Source: Pseudonocardia endophytica
GTDB lineage: Bacteria; Actinomycetota; Actinomycetes; Mycobacteriales; Pseudonocardiaceae
Reading direction: 5' to 3'
Assembly (NCBI RefSeq): GCF_004339565.1
Contig: NZ_SMFZ01000002.1
Coordinates: forward strand, 2,046,001-2,110,000
Length of the DNA stretch: 64,000 nt
Each line of letters opens with the position of its first letter. Positions within the stretch are counted from its first letter, which is position 1. Made by a program: the position numbers and the translations under genes. Positions 32,115 to 40,868 of the stretch are shown here, piece by piece. Under the pieces are notes generated by a model. That model was not told the DNA's origin. It saw only the letters and a list, made by a program, of their open reading frames with translations, and made no database searches.

Positions 32115-33277
32115 GCCGGCCACGGTAGCCGCATGCTCGTCCGCCACCCGCCGGACGTCGTCGGGCCGTACTCGACGTCGCCGCCGACGAGCGCCGCGCG
32201 CTCGGCCAGCCCCCGCAACCCCTCCCCGGAGCCGGCCGGATGCTCCACCCGATCGGCGGTTCCGGGAGGTGGCTCCCGGTTCTCGACCTCGCTGACGAGG
32301 TGGTCGTCCCCCGTGATCCGGACGACCACCGGCGCGCCGGGCGCGTGCTTGCGCGCGTTGGTCAGGCACTCCTGGACGAAGCGGTACAGCGTGCGCCCCA
32401 CCGTGTCCCCGACGGCGCGTCCACCGGTCGTCACGCCGTGCCCGTCGCGGAGCTCGACCGGCGTCCCGGCCCGGCTCGCCTCCTCGATCAGCTCCGCGAT
32501 GTCCTCGACCGTCGGGAGCGGCAGCTCACCGACGGGGGCGCGGAGCACGCCGATCACCTCGCGCAGGTCCTGCAGCGCGCGGTGCGCGTTCTCCCGGATC
32601 ACGTCCGCGGCGCGCGCGGTCTCCTCCTGCGACGCCTCCCGGGCGTAGGCCAGCGCGCCCGCATGCACGCTGAGCAGCGACAACCGGTGGCCGAGCACGT
32701 CGTGCATCTCCCGGGCGAGCGTCTCCCGTGCCTCGTGCTGGGAGCGCTCGGCGCGCAGCGTCGCCTCGACCTCGGCCGCCGCGGCGCGCTCCCGCAGTGA
32801 GGCGACGAGCTGGCGGCGGCTGCGGATCAGCAGTCCCCAGGCGACCACGGCGGCCGTCCCGGACACGAACAGCCCGGCCAGCGCCCACAACGGGACCGCA
32901 GGGTCCGGCCGCAGGGCCGCGTAGCCCCCGAGGGCCACCAGGTTCGTCACGAACATCGTGGCCGTCGCCCGTACCGAGCAGTGGATCGCCACGGTGAACA
33001 GCGCGACGAGCGCGGCCGGCGAGGCCGACTCGGCGAACGTGCTCATCGCGACCGCGAGCGACGCCACGACCAGCGGGAACCGTCGCCGCCACCACAGGCT
33101 CGCGCAGGCGACCACGCCGGCGACCAGATCCAGCGTGTTCAGCCACGACGACACCGGCGCGAGGATCTCCGCCCGGTTCAGCACGGCGTTCAGCCCGACC
33201 AGTGCCGGGAGCACGATCAGCGCGACGTCCCTGGCTCGTGGGGGCCACGACCATCGTCGCTCCGGAAGCCGGCTCAT
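32111..33277 (-). CDS. Sensor histidine kinase, NarL-partner (HisKA_3) type
   Basis: 388 residues. About five transmembrane helices lie in the first 165 residues (VALIVLPALVGLNAVL, LDLVAGVVACASLWW, LAGLFVSGTAAVVAWGLLI), with no large external sensor loop. The dimerisation/phospho-acceptor helix is RETLAREMHDVLGHRLSLLS (His near residue 196), and the ATPase domain has RFVQECLTNARKHAPGAPVV and GSGEGLRGLAERAALVGG. It senses within the membrane, perhaps envelope stress or a lipophilic agent. ATG 33277. First gene of the kinase-regulator operon. Confidence 0.9.
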   Translation of the reverse strand: MSRLPERRWSWPPRARDVALIVLPALVGLNAVLNRAEILAPVSSWLNTLDLVAGVVACASLWWRRRFPLVVASLAVAMSTFAESASPAALVALFTVAIHCSVRATATMFVTNLVALGGYAALRPDPAVPLWALAGLFVSGTAAVVAWGLLIRSRRQLVASLRERAAAAEVEATLRAERSQHEARETLAREMHDVLGHRLSLLSVHAGALAYAREASQEETARAADVIRENAHRALQDLREVIGVLRAPVGELPLPTVEDIAELIEEASRAGTPVELRDGHGVTTGGRAVGDTVGRTLYRFVQECLTNARKHAPGAPVVVRITGDDHLVSEVENREPPPGTADRVEHPAGSGEGLRGLAERAALVGGDVEYGPTTSGGWRTSMRLPWPA

Positions 33278-33407
33278 GGCGCAGAGCGTAGGCGGAGCCG
33301 GTGCTCCGGGGCCTCCTCCTGGTGGCCACTGCGACTCGTCCTTCGGTCGCGGAAACCGATCCGCCCGGCCGATCCGGGCGACCGGACGGCGTCCCGACCA
33401 TGAGGGC

Positions 33408-34607
33408 ATGCCAGCCCCGCTCTCTGCCGCACACTCCGCCGTCCCGACCGCGCAGGCGGAACGGGCGCTGGCCCCCGACCTGGCGCGCGGCGTGATGCTG
33501 CTGTTCATCGCGCTCGCGCACACCCGGCTGCTCCACATCGGAGGGTCGGCGCTCAGCGTGCCCGCCGGGGGCGGTCCGCTCGACGTCGTCGCGCAGGCGC
33601 TGACGACGACGTTCGTCGACAGCCGCGCCTACCCGCTGTTCGCCGTCCTGTTCGGATACGGGCTGGCGCAGATCGCGCGGCGCAGCGCGGAGCGGGGCAT
33701 CGACGGGGGCGGGATCCGGAGCCTGCTGCGCCGTCGCGGCGCGTGGATGGTCGTGTTCGGCCTCGTGCACGTCGTGCTGCTGTACGCGGGCGACGTCATC
33801 GGCGTCTACGGTCTGGTCGCCGTGCTGTTCGCCGGTGCGGTGGCGTGGTCCGGCCGCCGCCTGTGGTGGGGCATCGCCGTCGGTACGACGGTCGGCGCCC
33901 TCCTCTACGGCGGGATGCAGCTCGTCCTCACGCTCGGCGGCACCCTGGAGCTGTCGCCGAACCCGCTGGTCAACGCGGCCGACCGGGTACTGAGCGCGGT
34001 GCCGCTGCTCCCGGTCAGCGTGCTGAGCGCGGTCGGTCCGGTGCTGCTCGGGATCTGGGCCGGGCGCGCGCGGCTGCTGGAGTTCCCCGGTCGGCACCGT
34101 GCGCTGCTGCGCCGTACCGCCTGGATCGGCCTGCCGGTCACGGTCCTCGGGGCGCTGCCGGTCACGCTGCAGGCCGTCGGGCTCTGGAGCCCGGCGTCGC
34201 CGACGGTGGGGTTCGGCGCGGGCGCGCTGCACAACCTGACCGGTGTCGCGGGCGGCCTCGCCTACGCGGCCGTCCTCGCGCTCGTCGCCCAGCGGATCGG
34301 GGACCGGCGCGGGCCGGTGACGACGGCGCTCGCGGCCTGCGGTCAGCGCTCGATGACCTGCTACCTCGCGCAGTCGGTCGTCTGGCTGGTGGCGACCGAA
34401 CCGCTGCTGTTCGACGTCGGCAACGACCTCGGTGTCGCCGCCGCGGCGGGCGTCGGCGTCGCGACCTGGCTCGTCACCGTCGTCGCGGCGGACCTCCTGC
34501 GCCGCGCGGGACTCCCCGGCCCGTTCGAGGCGCTGCTGCGACGGCTCACCTATCGGGCCCCTCGGCCGACTCGTCCTGGACCAGGATCGAGATCCGCTGC
34601 CGCGTGA
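33408..34607 (+). CDS. DUF418-domain membrane protein
   Basis: 399 residues with about nine to ten transmembrane helices. The start APDLARGVMLLFIALAHTRL is the conserved N-terminal motif of the YeiB/DUF418 group, and the C-terminal block CGQRSMTCYLAQSVVWLVAT is the DUF418 motif. Related to acyltransferase-3-like membrane proteins; function unproven. ATG 33408. It is divergent from the histidine kinase (130 bp between). Its last 62 bp overlap the 3' end of the convergent HTH gene, an unusually long overlap; the C-terminal tail (PRPTRPGPGSRSAAA) looks like translated antisense of that gene. Confidence 0.85.
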   Translation: MPAPLSAAHSAVPTAQAERALAPDLARGVMLLFIALAHTRLLHIGGSALSVPAGGGPLDVVAQALTTTFVDSRAYPLFAVLFGYGLAQIARRSAERGIDGGGIRSLLRRRGAWMVVFGLVHVVLLYAGDVIGVYGLVAVLFAGAVAWSGRRLWWGIAVGTTVGALLYGGMQLVLTLGGTLELSPNPLVNAADRVLSAVPLLPVSVLSAVGPVLLGIWAGRARLLEFPGRHRALLRRTAWIGLPVTVLGALPVTLQAVGLWSPASPTVGFGAGALHNLTGVAGGLAYAAVLALVAQRIGDRRGPVTTALAACGQRSMTCYLAQSVVWLVATEPLLFDVGNDLGVAAAAGVGVATWLVTVVAADLLRRAGLPGPFEALLRRLTYRAPRPTRPGPGSRSAAA

Positions 34608-34926
34608 CGCCGAACAGCTTGCTGACGGCGGTGACGGTGAGGTCCTCGCGCATCAGCGCGCGGGCCTGCTCCCGGCGGACACGGTTGCCGGCCGTCCCGA
34701 GCTCGGCGAGCACGCGGCTGACCCGCTCGATGATCAGCGGGCGCTCCTCGTCGCTCACGATCTCCTGCCAGGACCGGCCGTCCTCCCGGAGCGCGACGAT
34801 CTCGTGGGCGCGCTCGACGGCCGAGGCGAGCTCCGCGCTGGTCCGCTCCAGCTGCTCGATGAGATCGACGAGTGCCGTGACGGCGGCGTCGGCGTCACCG
34901 GAATGGGCAGCATCCATCACCGGCAT
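34546..34926 (-). CDS. Small HTH-containing protein
   Basis: About 126 residues. An N-terminal coiled-coil-like helix (VTALVDLIEQLERTSAELAS) and SWQEIVSDEERPLIIERVSR precede a C-terminal helix-turn-helix, LTVTAVSKLFGVTRQRISIL, close to the HTH of sigma-like or resolvase-type DNA binders. Not a named family to me. ATG 34926 or 34917 are both possible. Its 3' end overlaps the DUF418 gene by 62 bp on the opposite strand. Likely a DNA-binding regulator; target unknown. Confidence 0.65.
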   Translation of the reverse strand: MPVMDAAHSGDADAAVTALVDLIEQLERTSAELASAVERAHEIVALREDGRSWQEIVSDEERPLIIERVSRVLAELGTAGNRVRREQARALMREDLTVTAVSKLFGVTRQRISILVQDESAEGPDR

Positions 34927-35030
34927 CCCATCGACGACCGAAACCGTGCGCACGGGACGAAAAGTAGACGGCGTCTCCTGTGGGATGGCTGAGGACGGTC
35001 TCCGTCGCTGAGGGCCCGCTGAGAGACGGT

Positions 35031-35528
35031 TCAGCCGGTCAGTGCCTCGCGCAGGCCGTCCGCGACAGTCGAGGCGTCCGCCGTATCCGGCCAGTGCCGC
35101 GCGAGGCGACCCGCCGGGTCGACGAGGTAGGTGATCGCCGTGTGCGGCATCGCGTAGCCGTCGGGGTCCTCCGGGTCGGCGCGGCGCCGGGCGAACACAC
35201 GGAACGCGCGCTTGGCGGCCTCGACCTGGTCGGGCGTACCGGTGAGCCCGGTGAAGCGCGGGTAGGACGCGGTGAGGAAGTCCCGCATGACGTCCGGGGT
35301 GTCGCGTTCCGGGTCGACGCTGACGTAGAGCGGGCGCAACGGGGCCGCGTCGGCCCCCAGCTCCTCCAGCGCCGCGGTGAGCTTCGTCAGCGCCCGCGGA
35401 CAGACGACCCGGCAGGACGTGAACCCGAACTGCACGAGCAGCCAGTCGCCGCGGTAGGAGTCGATGCCGACCGGCGTGCCGTGGTGGTCGAGGAGGTCGA
35501 ACGCGACGTCGGTGGGTGCGGCGGTCAC
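35031..35528 (-). CDS. SCO1/SenC-family copper chaperone-like protein
   Basis: 165 residues with a thioredoxin fold. The copper-binding CxxxC appears in LLVQFGFTSCRVVCPRALTK, PLYVSVDPERDTPDVM is the conserved SVDPERDT motif, and the third ligand His is in YAMPHTAITYLVDPAG. SCO proteins deliver copper to the CuA site of cytochrome oxidase or act as thiol oxidoreductases. It lacks a signal peptide or membrane anchor, unlike respiratory Sco1, so it may be cytosolic or use an unseen route. GTG 35528 overlaps the stop of the linalool-dehydratase-like gene (GTGA), an odd pairing suggesting help with that enzyme's redox or thiol state. Confidence 0.85.
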   Translation of the reverse strand: MTAAPTDVAFDLLDHHGTPVGIDSYRGDWLLVQFGFTSCRVVCPRALTKLTAALEELGADAAPLRPLYVSVDPERDTPDVMRDFLTASYPRFTGLTGTPDQVEAAKRAFRVFARRRADPEDPDGYAMPHTAITYLVDPAGRLARHWPDTADASTVADGLREALTG

Positions 35529-36994
35529 GGCACGAGCTCGACGTCGTGGGCCGGGCCGGGTGGGACGTCGAGGGTGAGTCCGGTACGGACGGTGGTGGCC
35601 GCCACCTCCTGCCCGTCGATCCGCAGCCGGGCGCCGTCCGGGACGCGTCCGATCTCGACGGTGGTCTCGCCGCCGCCGGTCCGCCGCAGCCGGGCATGCA
35701 GCACACCGTCGACGACCTCGGCGCGGCTCACCTCGACGTCGCGACCCACCCCGACGAGCGCTGGCTCCGCGAAGTGCTCTGCGCCCCATGGCTTCTGGTA
35801 CAGCAGGTGCAACCCGTCCGGGACGTCGAGGCGGGCGTAGCCGAGCAGCACGTTGCCGGTCATCGGCTCCATCTCGGTGCGGTGGCCGTCGGCGTCGGCC
35901 GGTGTGTCGTTGCGCGGGTAGTAGAGCCCGCCGTCGGCCCAGGTGGGCGACATGAAGCGGTCGGCATGCGCGAGGATGCCGTCCAGTGTGGAGCGATCAC
36001 CCATCTCGGCGGCCCACGCGGCGACCCAGCCGGTGTCGCAGGTGTCGGTGACGACGTCGCGGCCCATGACGTTGAGCGTCGGGCCGGAACGCACCGAGAA
36101 CGTGCCGTCCGGGCCGGGCACGAGGAAGTCGGTGACCTGGGTCGGGTAGTTCGTGTGCACGAAGTCCCGGTTCCAGGTGTTCATCAGCGCGCCGCACCAC
36201 GCGTCCACCCACGGCAACGTCATCGCGTTTCCGGAGACGACCTTCGAGTCCTCGAGGATCATCTGGTTGTAGTGGCCCGCGTCGTCGAGGCGGCCGAAGT
36301 CGGCCCACGCCTTCTCGTAGCCGGCGACCACCTCGTCGGCGCGGTCGCCTCCGGTGATCACGTCGTGCAGCCGGAAGCCGAGGATGGCGGGCTGGTTGCA
36401 GATCTGGAACACGCAGTTCGGCTCGCACGCCACGCCGAGGTAGCCGTTCTGGACCATCTGCCAGTAGAGGTGCTCGTTGAGCGAGTCCCGGTCGTAGGAG
36501 AAGCGCTTCTCCTCGCCACCCCAGAAGAACGACCAGTGCTCGAACGTCAGCGAACCCGGCTGCGCGTAGCGGTCGTCGGCGAACAGGTGGTCGTGCAGCA
36601 GCGCGCAGGACTGCACGTAGGCGGAGTACATGATGTTGTCGCGGGCGACCGGGTCCCACTGTTCGTGGTAGCCGTCCGCGAGGTGGGCGTTGAAGACCAT
36701 CCCGCCGCGCGACACGTCGCGCCAGTACAACCAGACGTCGGGCATCAGGAGCTTGTCGATCAGCCGCTGGATCGTCGGGCGGAACAGCCCCGGCGCGGCG
36801 GGCAGCCGGTGGCGGTGGGCGAGCGCCAGCCCGTAGATCATGTAGGCGAGCTGGAAGCGGTAGCTCCCGAAGTCGTCCTCGCCCGCGCCCTTGCCCTGCA
36901 TCAGCGACCAGTCGTGCGGCAGCCGACGGGACAGGTTGTCCCAGTGCTTCAGGTGACCGAGCTGTGCCTCGTCCAGCACCGACGTCGTCGTCAT
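35525..36994 (-). CDS. Linalool dehydratase/isomerase-like protein
   Basis: 489 residues forming an all-helical (alpha,alpha)6-type enzyme. EDDFGSYRFQLAYMIYGLAL, LHDHLFADDRYAQPGSLTFE and especially GVACEPNCVFQICNQPAILG match LinD-type domains: Cys190 and Cys199 are nine residues apart, like the catalytic cysteine pair C171/C180 of Castellaniella LinD (from memory). The C-terminal approx. 100 residues form an extra beta domain. LinD enzymes dehydrate or isomerise tertiary allylic alcohols such as linalool. No signal peptide, unlike the proteobacterial enzyme. ATG 36994. Coupled to an SCO protein and divergent from an acyl-CoA synthetase, suggesting a terpene-alcohol catabolic unit; the substrate is inferred. 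Confidence 0.8.
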   Translation of the reverse strand: MTTTSVLDEAQLGHLKHWDNLSRRLPHDWSLMQGKGAGEDDFGSYRFQLAYMIYGLALAHRHRLPAAPGLFRPTIQRLIDKLLMPDVWLYWRDVSRGGMVFNAHLADGYHEQWDPVARDNIMYSAYVQSCALLHDHLFADDRYAQPGSLTFEHWSFFWGGEEKRFSYDRDSLNEHLYWQMVQNGYLGVACEPNCVFQICNQPAILGFRLHDVITGGDRADEVVAGYEKAWADFGRLDDAGHYNQMILEDSKVVSGNAMTLPWVDAWCGALMNTWNRDFVHTNYPTQVTDFLVPGPDGTFSVRSGPTLNVMGRDVVTDTCDTGWVAAWAAEMGDRSTLDGILAHADRFMSPTWADGGLYYPRNDTPADADGHRTEMEPMTGNVLLGYARLDVPDGLHLLYQKPWGAEHFAEPALVGVGRDVEVSRAEVVDGVLHARLRRTGGGETTVEIGRVPDGARLRIDGQEVAATTVRTGLTLDVPPGPAHDVELVP

Positions 36995-37028
36995 GCGTTC
37001 CGACGCTACGCAGCACCGTGGCCGCCGC

Positions 37029-37046
37029 CACACCCGTTCGGGTGTG
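37029..37046. promoter_or_regulatory. Perfect dyad, candidate NarL-type 7-2-7 site
   Basis: CACACCCG-TT-CGGGTGTG (37029-37046) is an 8-2-8 perfect dyad in the 107-bp divergent region between the LinD-like gene (start 36994) and the acyl-CoA synthetase (start 37102). NarL-family regulators bind inverted heptamers with 2-bp spacing, and one is encoded at the end of the synthetase-kinase-regulator cluster. Confidence 0.55.
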
Positions 37047-37101
37047 CCGCCGCCGTCCCGGGTGCGATGTGCTGCCGCCACGTCGACATGGAGGTGCAGC
37101 G

Positions 37102-38619
37102 GTGCACGGACCCGGGGACATCCTGCGGACGGTCGGACCCCGGTACGGGGACAAGCCGGCACTGGTCACGCGGACGCGGACGCTCACGTTCGCCGAGCTG
37201 GACGCGCTCAGCGACCGGGTCGCGGCCGGGCTCGCGGCTCGTGGCGTCCGGCCGGGCAGCCCGGTGTCGCTGTACGCGCAGAACCGCTGGGAGTGGGTGG
37301 TGGCCTACCACGGCGCGCTGAAGGCGGGCGCCGTCGTGAACCCGGTCAACGTCATGCTCACCCCCGAGGAGCTGGCGTTCGTGCTGCGCGACTGCGGTGC
37401 TGCGGCCGTGTTCACCAGCGCCGAGCAGGCGTCGACGGTGCTGGAGCTGACCCGCGACCTGCCCGGCCTGTCGACGGTCGTGGCGTTCGGCGACGCCCCG
37501 GAGGGCGCGCTCGCGTTCGACGCGCTGCTGGCCTCCGACGGACCGGTCCCTTCTGTGGAGACCGACCCGGACGCGCCGTCGACGATCGGGTACACGTCCG
37601 GGACCACGGGGCACCCGAAGGGCGCCGTGCAGAGCCACCGGGCGGTGCTGCTGAACTGCGCGCTGACCGCGACCATGCACGGACGCCGCGACGACGACGT
37701 CGTCGTGACCGCGCTGCCCGCCCCGCACGTCTACGGCAACGTCGTGATCAACGGGACGTTCCTGGCCGGCGGCACGGTCGTGCTCATGGAGCGCTTCGAC
37801 CCGGCCGAGACGCTGCGGCTGATCGCCGAGCACCGCGCGACGCTGTTCGAGGGCGTCCCGGCCATGTACGCGATGCTGCTGGCCCACCCCGACCTCGCGG
37901 GGGCCGACCTCTCGTCGCTGACCCGCTGCACGGTCGGCGGCCAGACGATCCCGATCTCGACGATCGAGCGCTGGCAGACCCGTTCCGGCGCCCCGCTGAT
38001 CGAGCTGTGGGGGATGACCGAGGTGGCCGGGCTGGGTACCACGCACGCGCTGTACGCGCCGCCGGTGCCGGGCTCGATCGGGGTGGCGCTGCCGGGGGTC
38101 GAGCTGCGGATCGCCGACCTGGAGGACGTCGGCCGTGACGCGCCGACGGGGGAGCCGGGAGAGCTCATGGTACGTGGCCCGATCGTCATGTCGGGCTACC
38201 ACGGCAACCCGGAGGCGACCGCCGAGACGATCGAGCCGGACGGCTGGCTGCACACCGGCGACGTCGCGACGATGGACGCGACCGGGCACGTGTTCGTCGT
38301 CGACCGGCGCAAGGACATGATCATCACCGGTGGCTACAACGTCTACCCGGCCGAGGTGGAGCGGGTGCTGGCCGGGCACCCGTCGGTCGCGATGGTCGCC
38401 GTCGGACCGGTGCCGGACCCGGTGCGCGGCGAGCTGGCCTGCGCCTACGTGGTGCCCGCCACGGGGACGGACCCGACGGAGGACGAGCTCGTCGGGTACG
38501 CGGGGGAGCACCTCGCGGCCTACAAGCGGCCCCGCATGGTGCGGTTCGTGGACGCGCTCCCGGCCACGTCGACCGGCAAGATCATGCGCCGCGAGCTGAT
38601 CAAGAAGTTCACCCCGTGA
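37102..38619 (+). CDS. Acyl-CoA synthetase, AMP-binding (long- or medium-chain type)
   Basis: 505 residues, intact ANL ligase. The P-loop is IGYTSGTTGHPKGAVQSH; the A5 motif is IELWGMTEVAGLGTTHALY; A7/A8 are GWLHTGDVATMDATGHVFVV and DRRKDMIITGGYNVYPAEVE; the adenylation Lys is in PATSTGKIMRRELIKKF. It should form an acyl-CoA from a free carboxylic acid. GTG 37102 is 7 bp after GGAGG. Divergent from the LinD-like/SCO operon and followed 16 bp later by a GAF histidine kinase and response regulator, so it would activate the acid made from the isomerised terpene alcohol (inferred). Confidence 0.9.
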   Translation: MHGPGDILRTVGPRYGDKPALVTRTRTLTFAELDALSDRVAAGLAARGVRPGSPVSLYAQNRWEWVVAYHGALKAGAVVNPVNVMLTPEELAFVLRDCGAAAVFTSAEQASTVLELTRDLPGLSTVVAFGDAPEGALAFDALLASDGPVPSVETDPDAPSTIGYTSGTTGHPKGAVQSHRAVLLNCALTATMHGRRDDDVVVTALPAPHVYGNVVINGTFLAGGTVVLMERFDPAETLRLIAEHRATLFEGVPAMYAMLLAHPDLAGADLSSLTRCTVGGQTIPISTIERWQTRSGAPLIELWGMTEVAGLGTTHALYAPPVPGSIGVALPGVELRIADLEDVGRDAPTGEPGELMVRGPIVMSGYHGNPEATAETIEPDGWLHTGDVATMDATGHVFVVDRRKDMIITGGYNVYPAEVERVLAGHPSVAMVAVGPVPDPVRGELACAYVVPATGTDPTEDELVGYAGEHLAAYKRPRMVRFVDALPATSTGKIMRRELIKKFTP

Positions 38620-38635
38620 CACCCGGGGAGCACCG

Positions 38636-39751
38636 GTGTTCCATGGAACCGTGGACCCGACGGAGCGGCTGACGCGCGAGCACACCGAGCTCGTCGGCCT
38701 GCTCGACCGCCGCGCCGCCGTGCGGGCGGCGCTGGACCTGCTCAGTGCCGAGGGCGACGTGGCGTGGCTCGGCGAGTCCGTCGACCCGGGTGCCCCCGAA
38801 CTGACGCTCGCCCAGGTCACCGGCGACCACACCGGGCTGCTGCGTGGGCTGGCCGTGTCCCGCGGTCTCGGTCTGACCGGCAAGGTGCACGGCACCGCGA
38901 CCCCGGCGTGGGTGGACGACTACTTCGGCTCCGCCGAGATCACCCACACGTTCGACCGGCTGATCGACCTGGAGGGGATCCGCAGGCTGCTGGCCGTGCC
39001 CGTGCAGCGCGACGGCACGCTGCTCGGCGTGCTGGCCGTCGGTGCGCGGTCGGACGGGTCGTTCGGCGGGCGCGCGGCCGAGCGGGCCGAGGCCGTCGCC
39101 GACGAGGTGGCGCTCGCCGTCGCCGTCGCGGAACGGGCCCGGCTCGCGCGCGAGGTCGCGGTGCACGAGGAGCGCACCCGCCTGGCCGCCGACCTGCACG
39201 ACAGCGTCGGCGCGCTGCTGTTCGCGATCGGGTCCGGAGTGGCCGGCCTCTCCGACGCGGTCGGCGCCGACCCGGAGCTCGCGACCCGGCTGCAGCGGTT
39301 GCAGGACCAGGCGAACGAGGCGTCGGCGGCACTGCGCGACTCGTTGCGGACGCTGCGTGCCTCACCCGCGGCGCTGGAGCTGTCGGTGGCGCTGCGCGCG
39401 GACTGCCACGCGTTCAGCGACCGCACCGGGGTCCCCGCCGAGCTCGTGATGCTCGACGACCCGCCCGCGCTCGCGCCGTCCCGGTGCGAGGCGGTCGTCG
39501 CGGCCGTGCGCGAGGCGCTGCTCAACGTGGAGAAGCACGCCGGCGCGTCGGCGGTCGTCGTCAGCGTGGCGGTCCGGTCCGGGGTGCTCGTCGTCGCCGT
39601 CACCGACGACGGCGTCGGGATCGGCGCGGGCCGCACGCCCGGCATCGGGCTCACCGCCAGCACCGACGCCGTGCGCAGGCTCGGCGGCACGCTGCGCGTC
39701 GTCCCCGATCCGCAGGGCGGTACGACGTGGCGGCTCGAGCTGCCGTGCTGA
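38636..39751 (+). CDS. GAF-domain sensor histidine kinase (HisKA_3)
   Basis: 371 residues, soluble. An N-terminal GAF domain (about 25-165: DVAWLGESVDPGAPELTLAQ, LLAVPVQRDGTLLGVLAVGA) is followed by the phospho-acceptor helix ERTRLAADLHDSVGALLFAI (His near residue 188) and the ATPase domain AVREALLNVEKHAGASAVVV, VAVTDDGVGIGAGRTPGIGL. The DosS/DevS-like layout suggests cytosolic sensing of a small molecule, redox state or an acyl-CoA. GTG 38636 with GGGGAG five bases upstream. Overlaps the response regulator start by 7 bp. Confidence 0.9.
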   Translation: MFHGTVDPTERLTREHTELVGLLDRRAAVRAALDLLSAEGDVAWLGESVDPGAPELTLAQVTGDHTGLLRGLAVSRGLGLTGKVHGTATPAWVDDYFGSAEITHTFDRLIDLEGIRRLLAVPVQRDGTLLGVLAVGARSDGSFGGRAAERAEAVADEVALAVAVAERARLAREVAVHEERTRLAADLHDSVGALLFAIGSGVAGLSDAVGADPELATRLQRLQDQANEASAALRDSLRTLRASPAALELSVALRADCHAFSDRTGVPAELVMLDDPPALAPSRCEAVVAAVREALLNVEKHAGASAVVVSVAVRSGVLVVAVTDDGVGIGAGRTPGIGLTASTDAVRRLGGTLRVVPDPQGGTTWRLELPC

Positions 39752-40350
39752 GGGCGGGGACCGTCCGGGTGCTGGTCGTCGACGACCACCCCGTCGTCCG
39801 CGACGGCGTCGTCACCGCGCTCGGGCGCTACAGCGACATCGACGTCGTCGGTCACGCCGCGAGCGCTACCGGTGCCGAGACGGCTTGTGCCGCAGAACGA
39901 CCCGACGTCGTGCTTCTCGATCTGCGCCTGCCGGACGCGCTCGCCGCCGACGTGGTCCCGCGCCTCCACGCCGTGTCGCCGGCCAGCCGGGTGCTGCTGT
40001 TCACGGCGTTCCCCGAGCACTCGGCCGTGGCGCCGTCGCTCGCCGCCGGTGCGGTGGGACTGCTGGTCAAGGACGCGTCCGCGACGGTGCTGGGCGACGC
40101 GATCCGCGAGGTCGCCCGCACCGGCGGCTACCGCGGCCGCGTGCCCGACCCGGAACGGGCGCCGCTCACCCCTCGCGAGTACGACGTGCTGCGCCTCGTC
40201 GCGACCGGGCACACGAACGGCGAGGTCGGCCGGGATCTGAGCCTGTCCCCGAACACGGTGAAGACGTACCTGCACAACGTGATGCGCAAGCTCGACGCCC
40301 GCAACCGCGCTCAGGTGATCACGAACGCGAGGGCCAGAGGGCTGCTCTGA
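39745..40350 (+). CDS. NarL/LuxR-family response regulator
   Basis: 201 residues. The receiver has VRVLVVDDHPVVRDGVVTAL, the phospho-Asp in RPDVVLLDLRLPDALAADVV and the switch Lys in GAVGLLVKDASATVLGDAI. The LuxR HTH is RLVATGHTNGEVGRDLSLSP followed by NTVKTYLHNVMRKLDARNRA. The DNA-binding helix would suit the 7-2-7 dyad at 37029. GTG 39745 overlaps the kinase stop by 7 bp. Last gene before the repeat-rich non-coding region. Confidence 0.9.
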   Translation: MLRAGTVRVLVVDDHPVVRDGVVTALGRYSDIDVVGHAASATGAETACAAERPDVVLLDLRLPDALAADVVPRLHAVSPASRVLLFTAFPEHSAVAPSLAAGAVGLLVKDASATVLGDAIREVARTGGYRGRVPDPERAPLTPREYDVLRLVATGHTNGEVGRDLSLSPNTVKTYLHNVMRKLDARNRAQVITNARARGLL

Positions 40351-40582
40351 TCCCCGCCGCGGTGCGTCCGTGCCAGGGCCCAGCCGGTCCGGCGTGCAAC
40401 CCGGGCGTCGTCCCGCGAGCGCTCCGCCGGCTGAGGGTCATCGGTTCGGTGCAACGACAGCCGTGTGTGTGGCCGGATCCGCACCGGCTCGCGATCATCA
40501 TGCCGCCGACGCAGCCGGTCGGCCACCACCGTCGTCCACCTGGCCTGGACCGTCGCGCGCCGCGTCCCACGACCCGAGTGCA
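40351..40582. other. Non-coding left flank of the repeat region
   Basis: No gene or clear hairpin is seen. The last 16 bp (CCACGACCCGAGTGCA) recur in shortened form as CCACGACCCGTGCA before the minimal repeat copy at 41189, so the flank belongs to the duplicated element. Confidence 0.45.
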
Positions 40583-40868
40583 CGGTGATCCGGTGAACGC
40601 GCGGTGATCCGGTGAACGCGCGGTGATCCGGGGAGCGCGCGGTGGTCCGGGGAGCGGCCGGTGATCCGGGGAGCGCGCGGTGGTCCGGGGAGCGGCCGGT
40701 GATCCGGGGAGCGCGCGGTGGTCCGGGGAGCGGGCGGTGGTCCGGGGAGCGGGCGGTGGTCCGGGGAGCGGCCGGTGATCCGGGGAGCGCGCGGTGGTCC
40801 GGGGAGCGGCCGGTGATCCGGGGAGCGCAGGGTGATCCGAGGAACGCGCGGTGATCCGGCGGAACGCG
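40583..40868 (+). repeat. 15-unit tandem array of a 19-bp repeat
   Basis: Fifteen head-to-tail units without spacers; fourteen are exactly 19 bp and the last is 20. Type A is CGGTGATCCGGGGAGCGCG and type B is CGGTGGTCCGGGGAGCGGC. From unit 3 to unit 13 A and B largely alternate (A B A B A B' B' B A B A), making a 38-bp higher-order period. Units 1-2 (with GTGAACGCG) and 14-15 are diverged edge forms. Nineteen is not a multiple of three, so the long Arg/Pro-rich minus-strand frame across it is not a real protein. It forms the 5' arm of a giant hairpin with the inverted units that follow. Confidence 0.92.

Noticed and set aside
40583..40868. CRISPR array
   Set aside because: Units are contiguous 19-mers without spacers, diverge gradually, and no cas genes are present.
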